Source: Marsupella aquatica (lineage: Eukaryota > Marchantiophyta). Taken from it: a DNA stretch of 64,000 nucleotides. The stretch is from the NCBI GenBank assembly GCA_973895155.1, contig OZ316895.1, positions 18,476,001 to 18,540,000 on the forward strand. Direction: 5' to 3'. A program made the translations under genes and the position numbers. The stretch's first letter is position 1. Each line of letters opens with the position of its first letter. Positions 30,339-42,753 of this stretch are shown one piece after another. The notes beneath the pieces were generated by a model. The model saw only the letters and a program-made list of their open reading frames with translations, was not told the origin of the DNA and did not search any database.

Positions 30339-31459
30339 TGTGATGCCTAGCCAGGAATCCCTAGGCCAGTAAAGTGGTAAAACCGGGAGTGTACCCTGAA
30401 AACACATTAGTATAGTAACAAAACAAGGAAAATATAAACAATAAAGGGTGACTATGGAACCCAAGCCGAGGCCGGAAGTAAGGGTGCCACGACAAGGAGG
30501 GCGATTACGGTTAGGGTGCACTAATTACCAGCGGCTATGGGTAACCAACGGAAAGATCGACCAGGCAAGGGGGTAAGGACCGTTCACAAGGAATGGCGGC
30601 TCATTTGCGAGCACTGACCAAGCAGAGGATTGCAAGAAGCCAACAACTGCCAGCTGCGGAGGAGAACACGGGAGGGGCATAAGCAGCTACCAAGCAAGCC
30701 AGAGAATGGAATGAGCAACATCAATCAAGCAGCACATTTTTTGGGATGCCTGTTCGAACGGGCAAGTGAGTACGTTGGGACTTACAAAGAGGAAGAATCA
30801 GAAAGAGCAGCCCGCGAGCGACAGGAACTTGCTTGACTGTGGGAACTGCAGAAGACAGCCTTCTTAGGAGGAGAATTCATCAAGGCTGAATTCTTGTGGA
30901 CACCTACTGGCGACGAGCTTGATGACCTTTTGTTCTGTGAGAACAAAATCATCGGCATCTAGGAAGCCATCAACCGCTGCAACGATAAACATTGGGACCT
31001 GAAAGGCAGCACGGAGGCATGGACAAAGGCAACCATGCTTGGAGAAACGTCCACAGCAGCCGCAATGAAGAGGAAGGGGCCCAACAACGAAGAGGCCACC
31101 CCCGCAAAGAGAACGAGGTCGGAGAATGGCTTCTTCCGGAACACCTGCACCAACCCGCACATTGGAGAGATGATTGATTTCTTGTGGGTAACCATGCACT
31201 GCAACCTGCCAAGGCTAGAGATCGGCAAGGCACAGGTCTACCTGGCCGAGAGGCCAGACCCAAGCCGGGACTACAACGGGTACCTCCTCACCCAACTGAA
31301 GAAGATCTTGAAGGAGGAACAACAAGTGATCGGCTAGGGAAGCGTGTTCCAGCTTGGCTATCACATGTCGTTGTTGTGCCGGTATGCCCGGAGTCAGATC
31401 TTTGCCCCAGTACTTCCCTTGCAGGCAAGGGCACCAAAGGAGGTGCTGAATAGAGGCCG
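30339..31459 (+). pseudogene. Family-2 LTR fragment, copy D: LTR start and first half of the ORF
   Basis: Starts with the intact LTR terminus TGTGATGCCTAG at 30339 and matches the first part of the solo LTR, including MSNINQAAHFLGCLFERASE and ETSTAAAMKRKG. At about 31118 it jumps from KRTRS to NGFFRNTCTNPHIGEM, omitting roughly 470 bp present in copies A and B. Stops at 30835 (TAG/TGA region) and 30960 and 31336 kill the frame. It ends near 31459 at the start of another dispersed repeat. Confidence 0.75.
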
Positions 31460-32851
31460 TGTCACGCGATTGACATGGGTCTTAACACCAAAAACGTCAC
31501 TATGGGTGCCAAAACCATCTCCTTGTACCTGAGGATCACGAAGGGATGTTGTGAAGGCCGGTAAACACCAATTTATGCCCTTAACACCAGACTATCATAG
31601 CAAGACTCTATCACACATCACCCAAGCTCAATCCCAAGGAACCAAGGTTGGGGATCAGATCTGCGCTCATGATAGTTCTGGTGAGAAGGGGTCTTCATAT
31701 CGGGCCTGTACACACAGGGCCTAGCGCTACGGTGCGCATAGGTCTATACGTATGCTTACTGTCATAGGTATGTTTCTATTCCGCCGCCGGAATGTACCCA
31801 TAAACCAGTGACTCCTGACTGATTCCCGGCTTAGGGACTTCTAAGCCATTGCCCCACCACTCTGCCATTCCACTCTCAGCAATTAGAGCTATGACAGTCC
31901 TCACCCAGCCCGCTTCAATGCACCCTGTACACCTCTTAGTGGCGCTGCTAGTCCCATCATACACTCAGATTGCCTCACACACACACACATCCATGAGAGA
32001 AATGAGGCCTAAGAGGAAAACTCAATTAGATTCAAAGATGTGCACAATAGTTCACTGAGAACACTTGATCCGAACACTAGGGCCGAATGTTTTCTCCTCC
32101 AGATTGTGACGTGCTTGCCCCGCAAGCCCCATGCTTGCCATGCAAGCTCAATCCTGAACCTGAGCCCGGCTCACTCCAGATTGTGACGACAGATTGGACT
32201 CAAACCAATCCCGTACTTGCCTTGCAAACTCAATCCTGAACTCAACCTCCTTCACTGCACTTCATTCTTGGGGGCACATACAGATCTCACACCTCCAATT
32301 CAGAACGTCAAGTTACGCATGCATAGTTGACTCGACTTCAAAGCTGGTACCAGGCCTAACGACGATCTATCCCAGACTGCAATGAGGCCCGGCCTCACGC
32401 TTGCCCTGCAAGCTCAGCTCTGGCCATAAATCCCTTAGTGCTCTCTACCAGACAAAGGCCGGGACTCCCCATGGATCACGTAGCCTTGCCAGACTGAACT
32501 GTAAATGCTCCTCCTGCTGCCCCTCAATCAGTGTCTCAGCCTCCCTAATGTGCTCACCACAAATCAAATTGACATCCTCCCCACAGTTTACAATCACCAA
32601 TACATCACCTATCACCAAGGCTCTGTATCGGGGGAAAAGAACCCAGTTGTGTTGCCCACTAGAAAGAGCCACAATCCAGCTCGCAAACCTAGCAACCCAT
32701 TGCTGTGAAGCTTGGCTGATTACTCCCTGAGTAATAGCACAACCAAGCTCTCCCCAACACACAGCGTCCAAGTCCAGCCTTGCTTGCACAGAGCTCCTCC
32801 CTGCTGCTCAGTCTAAGTGAGATCACACAACTGAAGTCCCCCCCTGCCTCT
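31460..32851 (+). repeat. Dispersed repeat F, copy 1 (unknown class)
   Basis: Starts TGTCACGCGATTGACATGGG, and the same sequence starts again at 55994. The match continues, with indels, to about 32415 here and 57204 there. It includes short internal repeats around CTTGCCATGCAAGCTCAATCC. No coding domain is recognised on either strand. The TG start hints at an LTR, but no partner or CA end was found. LINE 2 inserted at 32851/44542, so its right part probably resumes at 44542. Confidence 0.6.
32837..32851. repeat. Target-site duplication of LINE 2, left copy
   Basis: TCCCCCCCTGCCTCT, identical to 44527-44541 (15 of 15). Confidence 0.85.
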
Positions 32852-33062
32852 CCTTGGAATGGATTTTTTATAAATTTTAATACCGTGAAACCCCACGGAT
32901 AGGGGGGGACAACAAAGGCCAATGCAGCCAGAACCTAACAACACAGCAGGGGCAACAGTCCGGGGCCAACACACCCCAGCAGCCCCACACCCCCAACAGG
33001 GCCCCTGGGAGCCCAAGAAAACTAATGAGCAACTAACAATGACACTACCACGCCAAAAGACA

Positions 33063-36000
33063 TCACTCCACGCCACCACCAAAGCGAAGCCGACCAGCCC
33101 GAAACCAATCCTGATGATGAAAAGCAAGCCATTTGCCGGCCCGGCTCACCCGGGCATGACGCTTGCCAAGCGGAAAATGGCAGCCCACAGCAAACAAGTG
33201 ATCTGCCGTCTCAGTGAGCACCAAACCAAAATCGAATTTCCTACCAGCACCGGCCCGGAACATATGATCATTACGGGCCCTCCAAATCATCCACAACATT
33301 TGGTAAAGCATAAACAGCTTCACAGAATGAGTAACTTCCTTCCCCAGGGAATCATCCAACAGGGGCAGTAGACCAACACCGAAAGGCACCCGCAGAGTCC
33401 CAAGCACATCCCTATACATCTGCCAGCACCTGATAGCAAACCTGCATTGAACAAACAGATGTGGCATCGACTCCAGCAGCCCACTGCAATACTTGCATTC
33501 GCCGTTACTAGCTTTAATTCTAAGAGCCCTCTCACCCGTGAACAGACCCCCAACAATCACCCTCCATATGAAGGTCTTGGCCCTGCAAGAGAGATCGGAC
33601 CTCCACAGCTGACTCCATCTCTTATTCCACTCCATCTCAGTCCCATTCGATGACCAGATACAGTTCAGACGCTCATAGAATGACACAGATGGTCTAAGAA
33701 ACTCATACACCCTGCAATTTGCAATATCAAAGTTCTTCAGGGGCCCAACCTTATCAGCCCATCTCCACCTCCGAGCCCCAGGGTCCAGGTTCAGGGTACA
33801 GGAGCCAGACACCCAGATCTTCGCCAAAAATGCCTTAGTCAAACCGCGTTGCTCCTCAAAGAACCCCCTCATTTGATGCCACCGCAGGGGCATCTCCTTC
33901 CAACCAGCACTCTCCTTACACCATCCATCCCTAATACTTCTCAAGCCCAGCCTGCCACAAATGGCAGTGATCCCTAATATATCCTCGTTTGGCAGCGAGT
34001 TAAACTCTGTAATGCATCTCAGGGTATCCTGAATGCTCCAGCGCCTTGGAATACCCCACATCCCAGGTTTGAACGAGAGATGTGCTCTCACCTGCTCCCA
34101 GGCCTTCCACAGACCAGCGGTATATGAAAGACCACCTCCGGTGCGGGGAGAACACAACAAAAGCTTATCCTTGAGCGAATACTAATTCCTGCGTATGACT
34201 TTGTAATTCAACCAGCCCATTAAGGAGAGGTTTGCAACAAGCATTCTAGCCCATTCCAGATCAGGGGAATTCAGAGCTTTAATGAACCACTGTGACAAAA
34301 GAGCATCTGAGTGGCTCTTAAATTCTTTAAAGCCCAGGCCACCTTTGACCTTTGGCAGAGACATCTTTGCCCAAGCAACCAACGGAATTTTCCTCCCTCC
34401 AGCAGGATTATAACCCACAAGAAGTCGCGACTGAGAGCACTCAATTTCATTGCCAACTCGGCTGAAGCCTTGAAATGCATGACGTGATAAATTGGGATTG
34501 CCTGCAACACATGTTTTACTAATAAGGTCCTCCCTGTAAATGAGAGCAGCTTGTTAGTCCAAGATGCTAGCCGACCGCTCACTTTATCCAGACAGAATTT
34601 GTGAAGTTGCTCCGTCCTCAAACCCACTCCAATGGGGGCCCCAAGGTACTTTTGTATCTCCCCTCTCTGGCAAACGTGACATCCAACTTCCAGCAGCCAC
34701 CGTGGGATGACATTAAGAGCCAGCGGGATCACCACAGATTTACGCAGGTTCAACCGGGCTCCAGAGGCCGTCTCATAGCACGCCAACGCCACCGTGGCCT
34801 CCTTGAAAGCCAGCTTTGAGGCAGGAATAAACATACCCACATCATCCGCAAATAGACGATAACAGATAGTCAATGTTTCTGAAATTGCAATACCACTCAT
34901 CCTACCCGCAGCCAACTCCGCATCTAGGAAGTCCATTAATGGTTGGGTTGAAATGACAAAAAGCAGTGGCGATAGAGGACAGCCTTGACGCACACCCCTT
35001 AGCAATTCAATCGGCCCAGAGCAATAACCATTCACCAGAACCCTCGATGAAGCATGCGAGAGAAGAGCTTGTACAAGCTTAATGAAATGACTGCTTATGC
35101 CCAATACGTGCATAGTCTCCCATATATACTCATGGTTAACTCGATCAAACGCCTTTTCAAAGTCCAGCTTTAGAAAAAGTGATTCAGCCTTCTGCTTCTG
35201 CACCCAATCGCACGCCAACCATGCCAGTGAAATGTTCTCCAGGATATGACGACCTGGGATAAAACCAGTCTGCTGCGGGCTGATCATCTGGTTCAATAGA
35301 GGCTTCAGCCGCAAAGCCAAGATCTTGGCAATGATCTTGTATACCGTGTTGAGCATCGTGAGCGGTCGCCAGTCTTTAAGGAGTCGTTTATCAGGTTTTT
35401 TCGGAATCAGCTTGATGATCCCCTCCTTGATCCCCCTGTCCAGCTCCCCAGTAAGCCAGAATGCTTGAATCATCTCTACCAGATCTTCTCCAATAAAGTC
35501 CCAACAAGCACGGTACACCTCTGCAGTCATCTCGTCCGGCCCAGGTGATTTGTCGCAAGGGAGCATCCATAATACATCTTTCACTTCCTTAGTTGTGGGC
35601 AAAGCATCCATTCTCCTCATTGCCCCATTCGAAAGTGCAAACCTCGTGTTCTGCAGAAGCCTTGACCGTTCCCTCCTTTGCGCCACTCCCTCGTCCCAGG
35701 TCATTTCAGGAGGAGAGTAGAGAGCCGAGCACATCCGCTGTACTTCCTTCAGTATAATCCGTGGTTCTATAATCTCCGTTCCATCGTCTCTTATCAGCAA
35801 CTTCATTGCTTCCCGAGCTTGCTTCGCTCTGATAGTGGCAAAAAAGAATTTAGAAGATTCCTCTCCTTCTCCCAGCCATTTAACTCTTGCAAGTCTACGG
35901 CCTCTGTTCGCCACTTCAAATTCTGTCGAATGCAAAGTATCCTCCATTAACACGTAATCCAGAATGTCTGTCTCAGTTTGTGAGTCCAAAATGGCATTTT

Positions 36001-36988
36001 TAAGAGCGCGCAATTTTGCCCTTAAGAACTCCAGTTCTTCCTCCGCCTCCTTTGGTCGTGCCTGCAACGCCTTATAAGTACTTCTTAGTTGCATACTTGC
36101 CTTGGCAAACCGAAGGTGAGGAACCATGAATCCTCTCCTCCCCTCCTTCCAGGCCAACTCGAGCAGCTCCACGTCGGCCTGCCTCCTAAGTAAAGCCGGA
36201 TTTGCCTTGAAAAACTTTGCTTTACCTCTCTCCCCATCAGTACAATTTCCTTGCAGCCGAACCCACAGCATAATCGGGTCATGATCCGATAATGCAGAAC
36301 CCCCCTCATGTCGCAACTCCATAATTTTGCCTAGCCACCAGCCTTTGCCGCTAATATAAAAACGGTCCAGTCTGGACTGCGACCAAACTCCATTCCGGTT
36401 CCTTCTCCATGTGAACTTAGCTCCCACAGCACCACCTCTTAGTGTGTACACATCTTCCATGTCAAACCGAACTTTAAGAAATCTCCAGAACTCCGCCTCC
36501 CGGCCACCGATAAGAGATGAGCCACCAATTGAGTCCTGTTGCAACTCAGTCATGTTGAAGTCCCCACAGAGAATCCAATTCTCCGCTGGTAGCCCCACCT
36601 TGAGGTCATACCACAGCACGGCCCTTTGTCGTGTTGAATTAGGCGCGTAAATTGATACTACTCCCGTCCTTTCTCCATCAATCTCCAGGATAATCCACAC
36701 CGCCCGCCCCAGTTTTAACAGTCCCGATGCCACTACCTTCAGCTCCGGGTGAACTAGCAGAGCTGTGCCTCCTCTTCCCTCATCAGGAGCCGACGAGAAG
36801 AATTGATACGTAGGGAGGATAGCCCTCAAAGCCAAATCCAGGCGAAATTGTTCAGCTTTAACTTCTTGTAGAGCCAGGATGCTGACAGGGGCCCGTAATG
36901 ACTGCACCCAATTCTTTACTACATGCTTACGATTTGTCTCACATAAACCACACACATTCCACGATGCCAACAACAGCAATTCGCCCAT
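33063..36988 (-). pseudogene. LINE 2 ORF2: endonuclease-reverse transcriptase
   Basis: Starts at ATG 36988 (MGELLLLASWNVCGL). Endonuclease motifs: ASWNVCGL, ALQEVKAE, CGDFNMTE, ALSDHDPI. RT motifs: SPGPDEMTAEVYRACWD, LKLDFEKAFDRVNH, GVRQGCPLSPLLFVI and RLFADDVGMFI. The long frame reaches 34271, but the homologous reading shifts by one frame near 34420 (GGRKIPLVAWAKMSLPKVKG). After a TAG at about 34182 it continues to the zinc-binding C-terminus (TFIWRVIVGGLFTGERAL, CKYCSGLLESMPHLFVQC) and ends at 33063. One frameshift and one stop make it inactive, but it is better preserved than LINE 1 ORF2. Confidence 0.92.
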
Positions 36989-37104
36989 CTAGCCTAAATT
37001 GGAATCACCGAAGCAGCGGCCTCCATCTCTGTCTCCGAGTTGAGTTAAATTTGAGCGCGTCCCCCCGGAGACATCTCCACATCCGAGCTAATTCTCAGGT
37101 TGCC

Positions 37105-38072
37105 TTAGACCGCAGCAAAAGGTATCAACTTAAGCCGGTTACCACCCCTGTTTACACCAGAGGACCCCTCTCCCACAACCTTACCTATCTCCTCTCCATC
37201 GGATCGCTCGGTACCTGCCAGCCCTTTGTGTCCCCGTGAGGACCTGTCACCGCCACCTGCATCAGACAAGCATCCTCGTGAGAAGCTTAGGGAACGTTGT
37301 TTCTTGGAATCACCTTTCAGTTTGTCTTTGGTAACAGTGGGAGGAGTTCTCAGCTCCTGCTTCCGTGCTCTGGCCTTGAGTTTACTGTTTGAAATGTAAG
37401 TCTCATATTCAGACATCTCTGCGTCCGAATCGCCATGATACGAGAAAGCTTCTTTGCCAGAGTCCCCCCGATTAAAGTCAGAGGCCTGTAGCAGTCCAGA
37501 GTTCCCTTGCTCCGCAGGCAAAGGGGGCGGCTCAAAAATCAAAGCCTTGGCATCCAGCACAGTCTCCTTCCTTCCATACTTGCTCCTGCATGCCAATGGG
37601 AGAACCACCTCCACCGGAGCTAACTCATTTCTAGCCACCACTGCCAAGGGCATCCCCGCATTCAGATGAACAGGCTCACCTGTCATTAAGCCCGAACCCT
37701 CAGCCTGGTTTTTGAGCCTGCTACTCTCAGAGACCATCCTCTTGATCTGCTCCATATCTACCTCCATAGCCTTCCTCTGCTGGTTTTCCACCTGCAATGC
37801 CCTGGCCTCCCTGAATTCCGCCCTGGCCTTGGCATTATCCAAAGCCCGTTGAGCCTCATCCGCATCTGCTTCTGAATGGCGTTCATCATCCTTCTCATCT
37901 GGAATCTCTGCTTCAACCACCATAGGCGGCTCATATGCCCTTGATTCTCCGCAATTACGCGCCAGGTGACCCTTCTTATTACATTTATAACAGTGATATG
38001 GAATGTTGCGAAATGTCACTGGTTGCCATATCACGATATCATCCCTAATTCAAATTCTAACACTAGCAGGGA
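37105..38072 (-). pseudogene. LINE 2 ORF1, C-terminal part (downstream of the solo LTR)
   Basis: On the minus strand after the insertion point: DIVIWQPVTFRNIPYHC and the CCHC knuckle CYKCNKKGHLARNC, an acidic/Ala-rich helical region (EREARALQVENQ-like), then SDAEMSEYETYIS and a basic Lys/Arg region (ARARKQELRTPP), ending at 37105. An in-frame TGA just after the insertion site (in the VRI-stop-IRDD context) could be a decayed CGA. It corresponds to SIWQPVIFKNIPFHC onward in LINE 1 ORF1. Confidence 0.88.
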
Positions 38073-38077
38073 CCTCC
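38073..38077. repeat. Target-site duplication of the solo LTR, left copy
   Basis: CCTCC, identical to 42749-42753. Five bases is the usual size for gypsy insertions. Confidence 0.85.
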
Positions 38078-38192
38078 TGTGATGCCTAGACAGGAATCAC
38101 TCGGCCAGTTAAGGGGGTAGAGCAGGAAGGCACCCTAGAAACACCTTAGTATAGGGACAAAACAAGGAAAATATAAACAATTAGGGGCGACC

Positions 38193-41100
38193 ATGGAACC
38201 CGAGCCGAGGCCGGAGGTAAGGACGCTGGGGGTGAAAACTCGATTAGGGTTAGGGCGCGTTAAGCGTCGGCGGCTAGGAAGGATCAATGGGAGGAAGGAC
38301 CGGAAGGCCGGAGGGGTAAGGAGCGCTTGCAGGAGATGGTGGCTCATTTGCGAGCACGAACTAGGCAGACGACTACGGGAGGCCAACTACTGTCAGCTGC
38401 TTAGGCAAGCACTCGGGGAGAGAGTAGATACCGACGAGCGACCTAAGGAGGGTATGAGCAACGTCAATCAAGCGACACATTTCTGGGGATGCCTGTTCGA
38501 ACGGGCAACTGAGTACATCAAGACTTACGAGGACGAGGAATCAGAAAGGGCAGCTCAAGAACGGCAGGAGCTCGCTCGATTGTGGGAGCTGCAGAAGACG
38601 GCTTTCTTAGGAGGCGAACTCATCAAGGACGAGTTCTTGTGGACTCCTACTTCCAATCAGCTCGACGATCTTCTGTTTTGCAAAGATAGCGTCGTCGGCA
38701 TCCGAGAGGCCATCAAGAACGGCAACGACATACACTGGGAATTGAAGGGTAGCACGGAAAGGTGGACCCAGGCAACGGTGCTAGGAGAAACCTCCACGGC
38801 AGCAGAGATGAAGAGGAAGGGAGCCGTCAACGATGAAGCCACCCCGGCAAAAAGAACGAGGTCGGCGGCACCAAAGAAGCCAGCCGAGCAGCAGAGCAGG
38901 AGGCAGGGAGAAGCCGAAGAGGAGGAGGTTGATCCCATCAAGGCCATTCCAACCAGGGATGACACTTGGAAGGGCTGGGCGGCAACCCTACCGGTGGAGG
39001 TGCAACTACATTTTGCACGGGAGGAGGATGCATGCTTTACGGCCATGCAGACCAAGAAGTACCAAGGCTTCATGGCCGGATCCGGCTTAGAGGCCTTTGT
39101 AAGATTACCATGGCTGAAGCCGGAGGTACCGGAGTCAGACCTATTAGAATTCATGGGGTCATGGGAACCCGAGACCAATTGCACGAGGATATATGGGAAG
39201 GATTTCTATCTTACTCCCAAAGTGATTGCTGAAGTGTTTGGCTTGCCGATAGGCAATAAGACCAAAGTTGATACCAGGAAGACCTTGCCTGACAAGGAGT
39301 TCCGGTCGTTCCCCGGGCCATCAACGAAGAATGGCTTCTTCCGGAACACCTGCACCAACTCGCACATAGGAGAGATGATCGACTTCTTGAGGGTGACCAT
39401 GCATTGTAACTTGCCGAGGGCAGAGATCGGCAAGGCACAGGTCTATCTGGCAGAGAGGCCAGACCTAAGCTGGGACTACAACGGGTACCTCCTCAACCAA
39501 TTGAAGAAGATCTTAAAGGAGGAGCAGTAGGTAATCGGCATGGGGAGCGTGTCGCGGCTTGGCTATCACATGCCGCTGTTGTGCCGGTATGCCAGAGGTC
39601 AGACTTTTGCCCTAGTACTTCCCCTGCAGGTAAGGGCACCCGAGGAAGCTCCAGCACCGAGGCCGGTAGCAGAGAAGCCTCAACCACCTGTTAGCCCTAC
39701 GATCGAGCAGGTGTTTAGGCCAAGGAAGGAGGACTTGCCGATGCAGCAACCAGGCATGCAGAGTCTGCTGAAACTACTGGAGAAAGAAAAGAGATCGGCA
39801 TCGGCAACGACAACGGCAATGGCAACAATGCAGGACACTACTCCAGAGGTAGGCCTACACCGGCTCACAAGAGAAAACCCCTTTGCTGGAGACAAGGAGA
39901 GAATCAGGCCAGAATCCAAGCCAGGTGTTCGAATGTATGTGGGAGTCTCAAGCTCTGAATCTGAGGCAGAATTGCCTGAAGCTCCTACCGACGAAGAGGA
40001 GAGGGAGAAGCCGGACGTCCAAGAAGTAGAGGAGGCAGTGGAGGACTTCAGCCATGATAACTCCGGCTATGGGTCGGACCATCACGTTCCAGGAGTAAGG
40101 ACCTGTGGCCGGTTTGTCCCCACACTTCCAAGGGTAGTACGAGGGGACCCCAACCAGCAGAGTAGCCCTGAGTCTCCCCCACCAGATGTTGCTCCCACGA
40201 GCTTCGACGGCATAAAACAGACGGCGCAGGAATTTCAGGAGCGAATCAGGCAGGAAGAGAAGGCAGCCCTGGCCAGGGAAAAGGATTTGCCAGGAGGAGA
40301 TTGGCCGGAGGACATCAGGCGGCTAGCCGAAAAAGGAAGCAAACCTCTAGCCACGATTGAAGAGATCCGCAAGATGGCTTGGGAGCAGAGGCCGCGATGG
40401 GCGATGCCGATCACTTCTACTTACTCCACCTACGCTAAGAATAGAGCCATGGAGTATGGTGAGATGTGTGGGGAACTTGCGCTCGACATCTTTGGAGAGG
40501 AGTTGGAGGTAGGACCCTTTTTCCATAGGGAGCAGTTGGAGAAGCACCAATTAGAAGAAGCGGTGGCTTTAGAGAGAAGCAAGAAGGACGAGGTCATTCG
40601 ACGGCTTAGGAGGATGGAAGCCGAGATTGAAGATCTAAGGGCGGCCAAGAAAGCCCAAGATGAACTACGGATTAAACGGCATGAGCTGAACATTATGCAG
40701 GGGCAGTTGGACACCGCGCAGGCTGATAATCAGAATATCAAGGATAAACTAACTCAGACGCAGGGAGAGTTGGCCGATACGATCAAAGAGAGGGAGAAGT
40801 GGAAGCGAGAGCTGAGGAATGCAGAGGAGGCCCACATAACAGCCAACAGCCGGGCCATGGCGGAGACCCAAAGAAAGGAATGGGCGTTGAAGGGGGAGCT
40901 CGAGAAAATCCGCGGAGCCCTTGAGCAGAAGGAGGCCGAGTTAGGAAAATCCAATCAAGGGATTATGGCGCTGCAGCAGGAGCTTGCGTCCCTGACGGCC
41001 AGCTTCAAGGCCGACCTAAGGGAGAAGGACAAGATGCTCGATCAGACTTACGCCAAGATGAACCAGATGGAGTCTGTCATCATTGCAGAGCTCGACAAGG

Positions 41101-41834
41101 AGCTAAGAGCAACCCGGGAGGAGAGGGCTACCTTGAAGAAAGAACGGGAGGAAGCCCAGAAGGAACTAGAGGAGGCGCGCAAGGACCTGGATGAGACCCA
41201 GGAGGAGTTGGAGGAAATCACGAGGAAGATGGAGAACCTCCAGCGGCGGGCCGACAACCAAACAGAGCGGCTGAAGAAACAAGCCGCAGTATTTAGGTGC
41301 TTGTCTTCATCAGGCCCAACTCCAATTGGGGCAACCAAGTTACCAGGAGTGGTACTGGCCGAAGAAAAAGCCGCGCCACTTGCACCAGTGCCGGAAGTAA
41401 GTGGGAAGGGGAAGGGACCAGCTGCCAAACCAGAAAAGAAGAAGAAATGGAAACCTTCAGGGTCAAGGAGTAATCCGACTCCACAGGCCGTGGTGACCAA
41501 GGAGGTAGACCCAGCACCAACCTCCGGCATGAACACGGCAATAGATCCCGCTATCATGAAAGGTGGGGATGGTGCGGCCCAAGCAGAACTACTCAGTAAT
41601 GAGGCCGGTATCCCAGATCCGCCTCTTGAGCAGGCCGGGGAGACCGTAGCCGAGGCTGAGGCCGTAGCCGATTATGATTCCCGAGGCGATGCCGATGCCG
41701 ATGGTGGACCCAGTCAGGCCGATGGAGAGTTGACTCAGTCAAGGGCAGGTAATCTGTCAGAAAACGAACCTACGGCAGTGGCTGAGGAGGAAGCATTGGG
41801 GGCGTCCATTGAGGATCCACCACCGGTGTCGTGA
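38193..41834 (+). pseudogene. LTR-encoded ORF, copy B: 1,213-codon coiled-coil protein with one stop
   Basis: Starts at ATG 38193, 115 bp into the LTR, and stays in one frame to TGA 41832-41834, broken only by TAG 39528-39530 (CAG in copy A, KEEQ-stop-VIG). Order by residue: 1-60 basic Arg-rich; about 90-190 helical (HFWGCLFERATEYIKTYEDE, FLWTPTSNQLDDLLFC); about 210-250 NLS-like PAKRTRSAAPKKP and an acidic run; about 270-445 a conserved domain with WKGWAATLPVEVQLHFARE, YLTPKVIAEVFGLPIGN and NGFFRNTCTN; about 480-680 Pro/Glu-rich linker; about 780-1030 continuous coiled coil (Glu/Lys/Leu heptads); about 1040-1213 tail with PEVSGKGKGPA and Ala/Glu repeats. No catalytic, protease or membrane signature. 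The FGLP-containing domain is reminiscent of plant mobile-element accessory proteins, an inference to be tested by profile search. Confidence 0.78.
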
Positions 41835-42748
41835 CGGTGCAAGGGCGCCGTTCCTTTTAGGAAGGGCGGACGTGGAGGGAAGAGGCGTGAGTGGGCAGGG
41901 CGGGCGCTGATCTCCAAGTTTAGGATTAGGATCAGGACCAGGAGGCGGCCCTGACACTTAGCTTAGTGGGATTGCGGTTCCACTGGTAGGAGCAACACTT
42001 GTGCTCCTGCCTTGCTGTACATAGGTAGATCCGGGCAAGTAGATTACTGTTAGGTAGTTTAGGCTTACGCTGCAAGGAATTAGGCGGATCCACTACCAGG
42101 ATAAGTACCTGGGCAGCGGGGAGCTCAGGGCCTCTTCTTTAGCAAGTTTTTAGTTTGCACCAGCCGGGCTGGGATCAAGTAGTAAGAGAAGCTCTCGGTT
42201 AGTCATACAGTGACCCTTGTGTATATTCATGTTTCCTCATGCCTAAGAGCTGAATAGAGTTGGCCTCACGGCTTAGTTTGCAGAGCTTGTGTATGAGATG
42301 TATTGTTTGTATGGCAAGTGCATGGTATGACTCAGTCAGAAGGAGTCATTTTGCTATTTGTGTGTCGCATTAACTTGTGTGAAGAGTGCCCACATCAACT
42401 AAAAGGAAGGAAAGTAAGCAGGGGAGTGAGAGTTGGATGTGTCGAGCTGAGAGAGGTCTTAGCGGCTAACCAAGCCTATTGGGGATCATTCCGGCGGCAG
42501 AATCCAAACATACCTAACAAGACGGAGGGGAAGACGAGGGAAGGCCTAGATTAGGCCGGCTACGTATCTCATGACCCGATGAAGGATCTGTCCTGTATAT
42601 GTGTGTAAAATGTTAATAGTAGTAGTGGAAGGTTAGCAGCGTCCCATGCCGCTAAGCCGCGGAAACGGCCTCGCCAAGCGCGAAACCTGCGGGAATCGGC
42701 TTGAGCTGGGGGGTTTCTTGGGTTTAGGGAGCCATGGGACGCACCACA
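41835..42748 (+). other. Noncoding tail of the solo LTR
   Basis: Follows the LTR ORF. Contains an interrupted palindrome GGCCTAGATTAGGCC at about 42544-42558, also present as GGCCTAATATAGGCC in copy A. Promoter and polyadenylation signals of the element are expected here, but none was assigned with confidence. Confidence 0.55.
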
Positions 42749-42753
42749 CCTCC
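42749..42753. repeat. Target-site duplication of the solo LTR, right copy
   Basis: CCTCC, the partner of 38073-38077. Confidence 0.85.

Larger units (their letters stand above)
38078..42748 (+). repeat. Family-2 solo LTR, copy B, complete, 4671 bp
   Basis: Begins TGTGATGCCTAGACAGG and ends GGGACGCACCACA, with a perfect 5-bp duplication CCTCC on both sides. No internal region, PBS or polypurine tract lies next to it, so it is a solo LTR left by LTR-LTR recombination. It inserted into ORF1 of LINE 2 and is therefore younger than that LINE. It matches copy A (8649-13283, minus) end to end, which fixes the LTR limits independently. It contains one long ORF (38193-41834) and a 914-bp noncoding tail. 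Confidence 0.95.

Noticed and set aside
31460-32851. Repeat F as an LTR
   Set aside because: It starts with TG, but no CA end, target duplication, PBS or paired copy could be shown; left as unclassified repeat.
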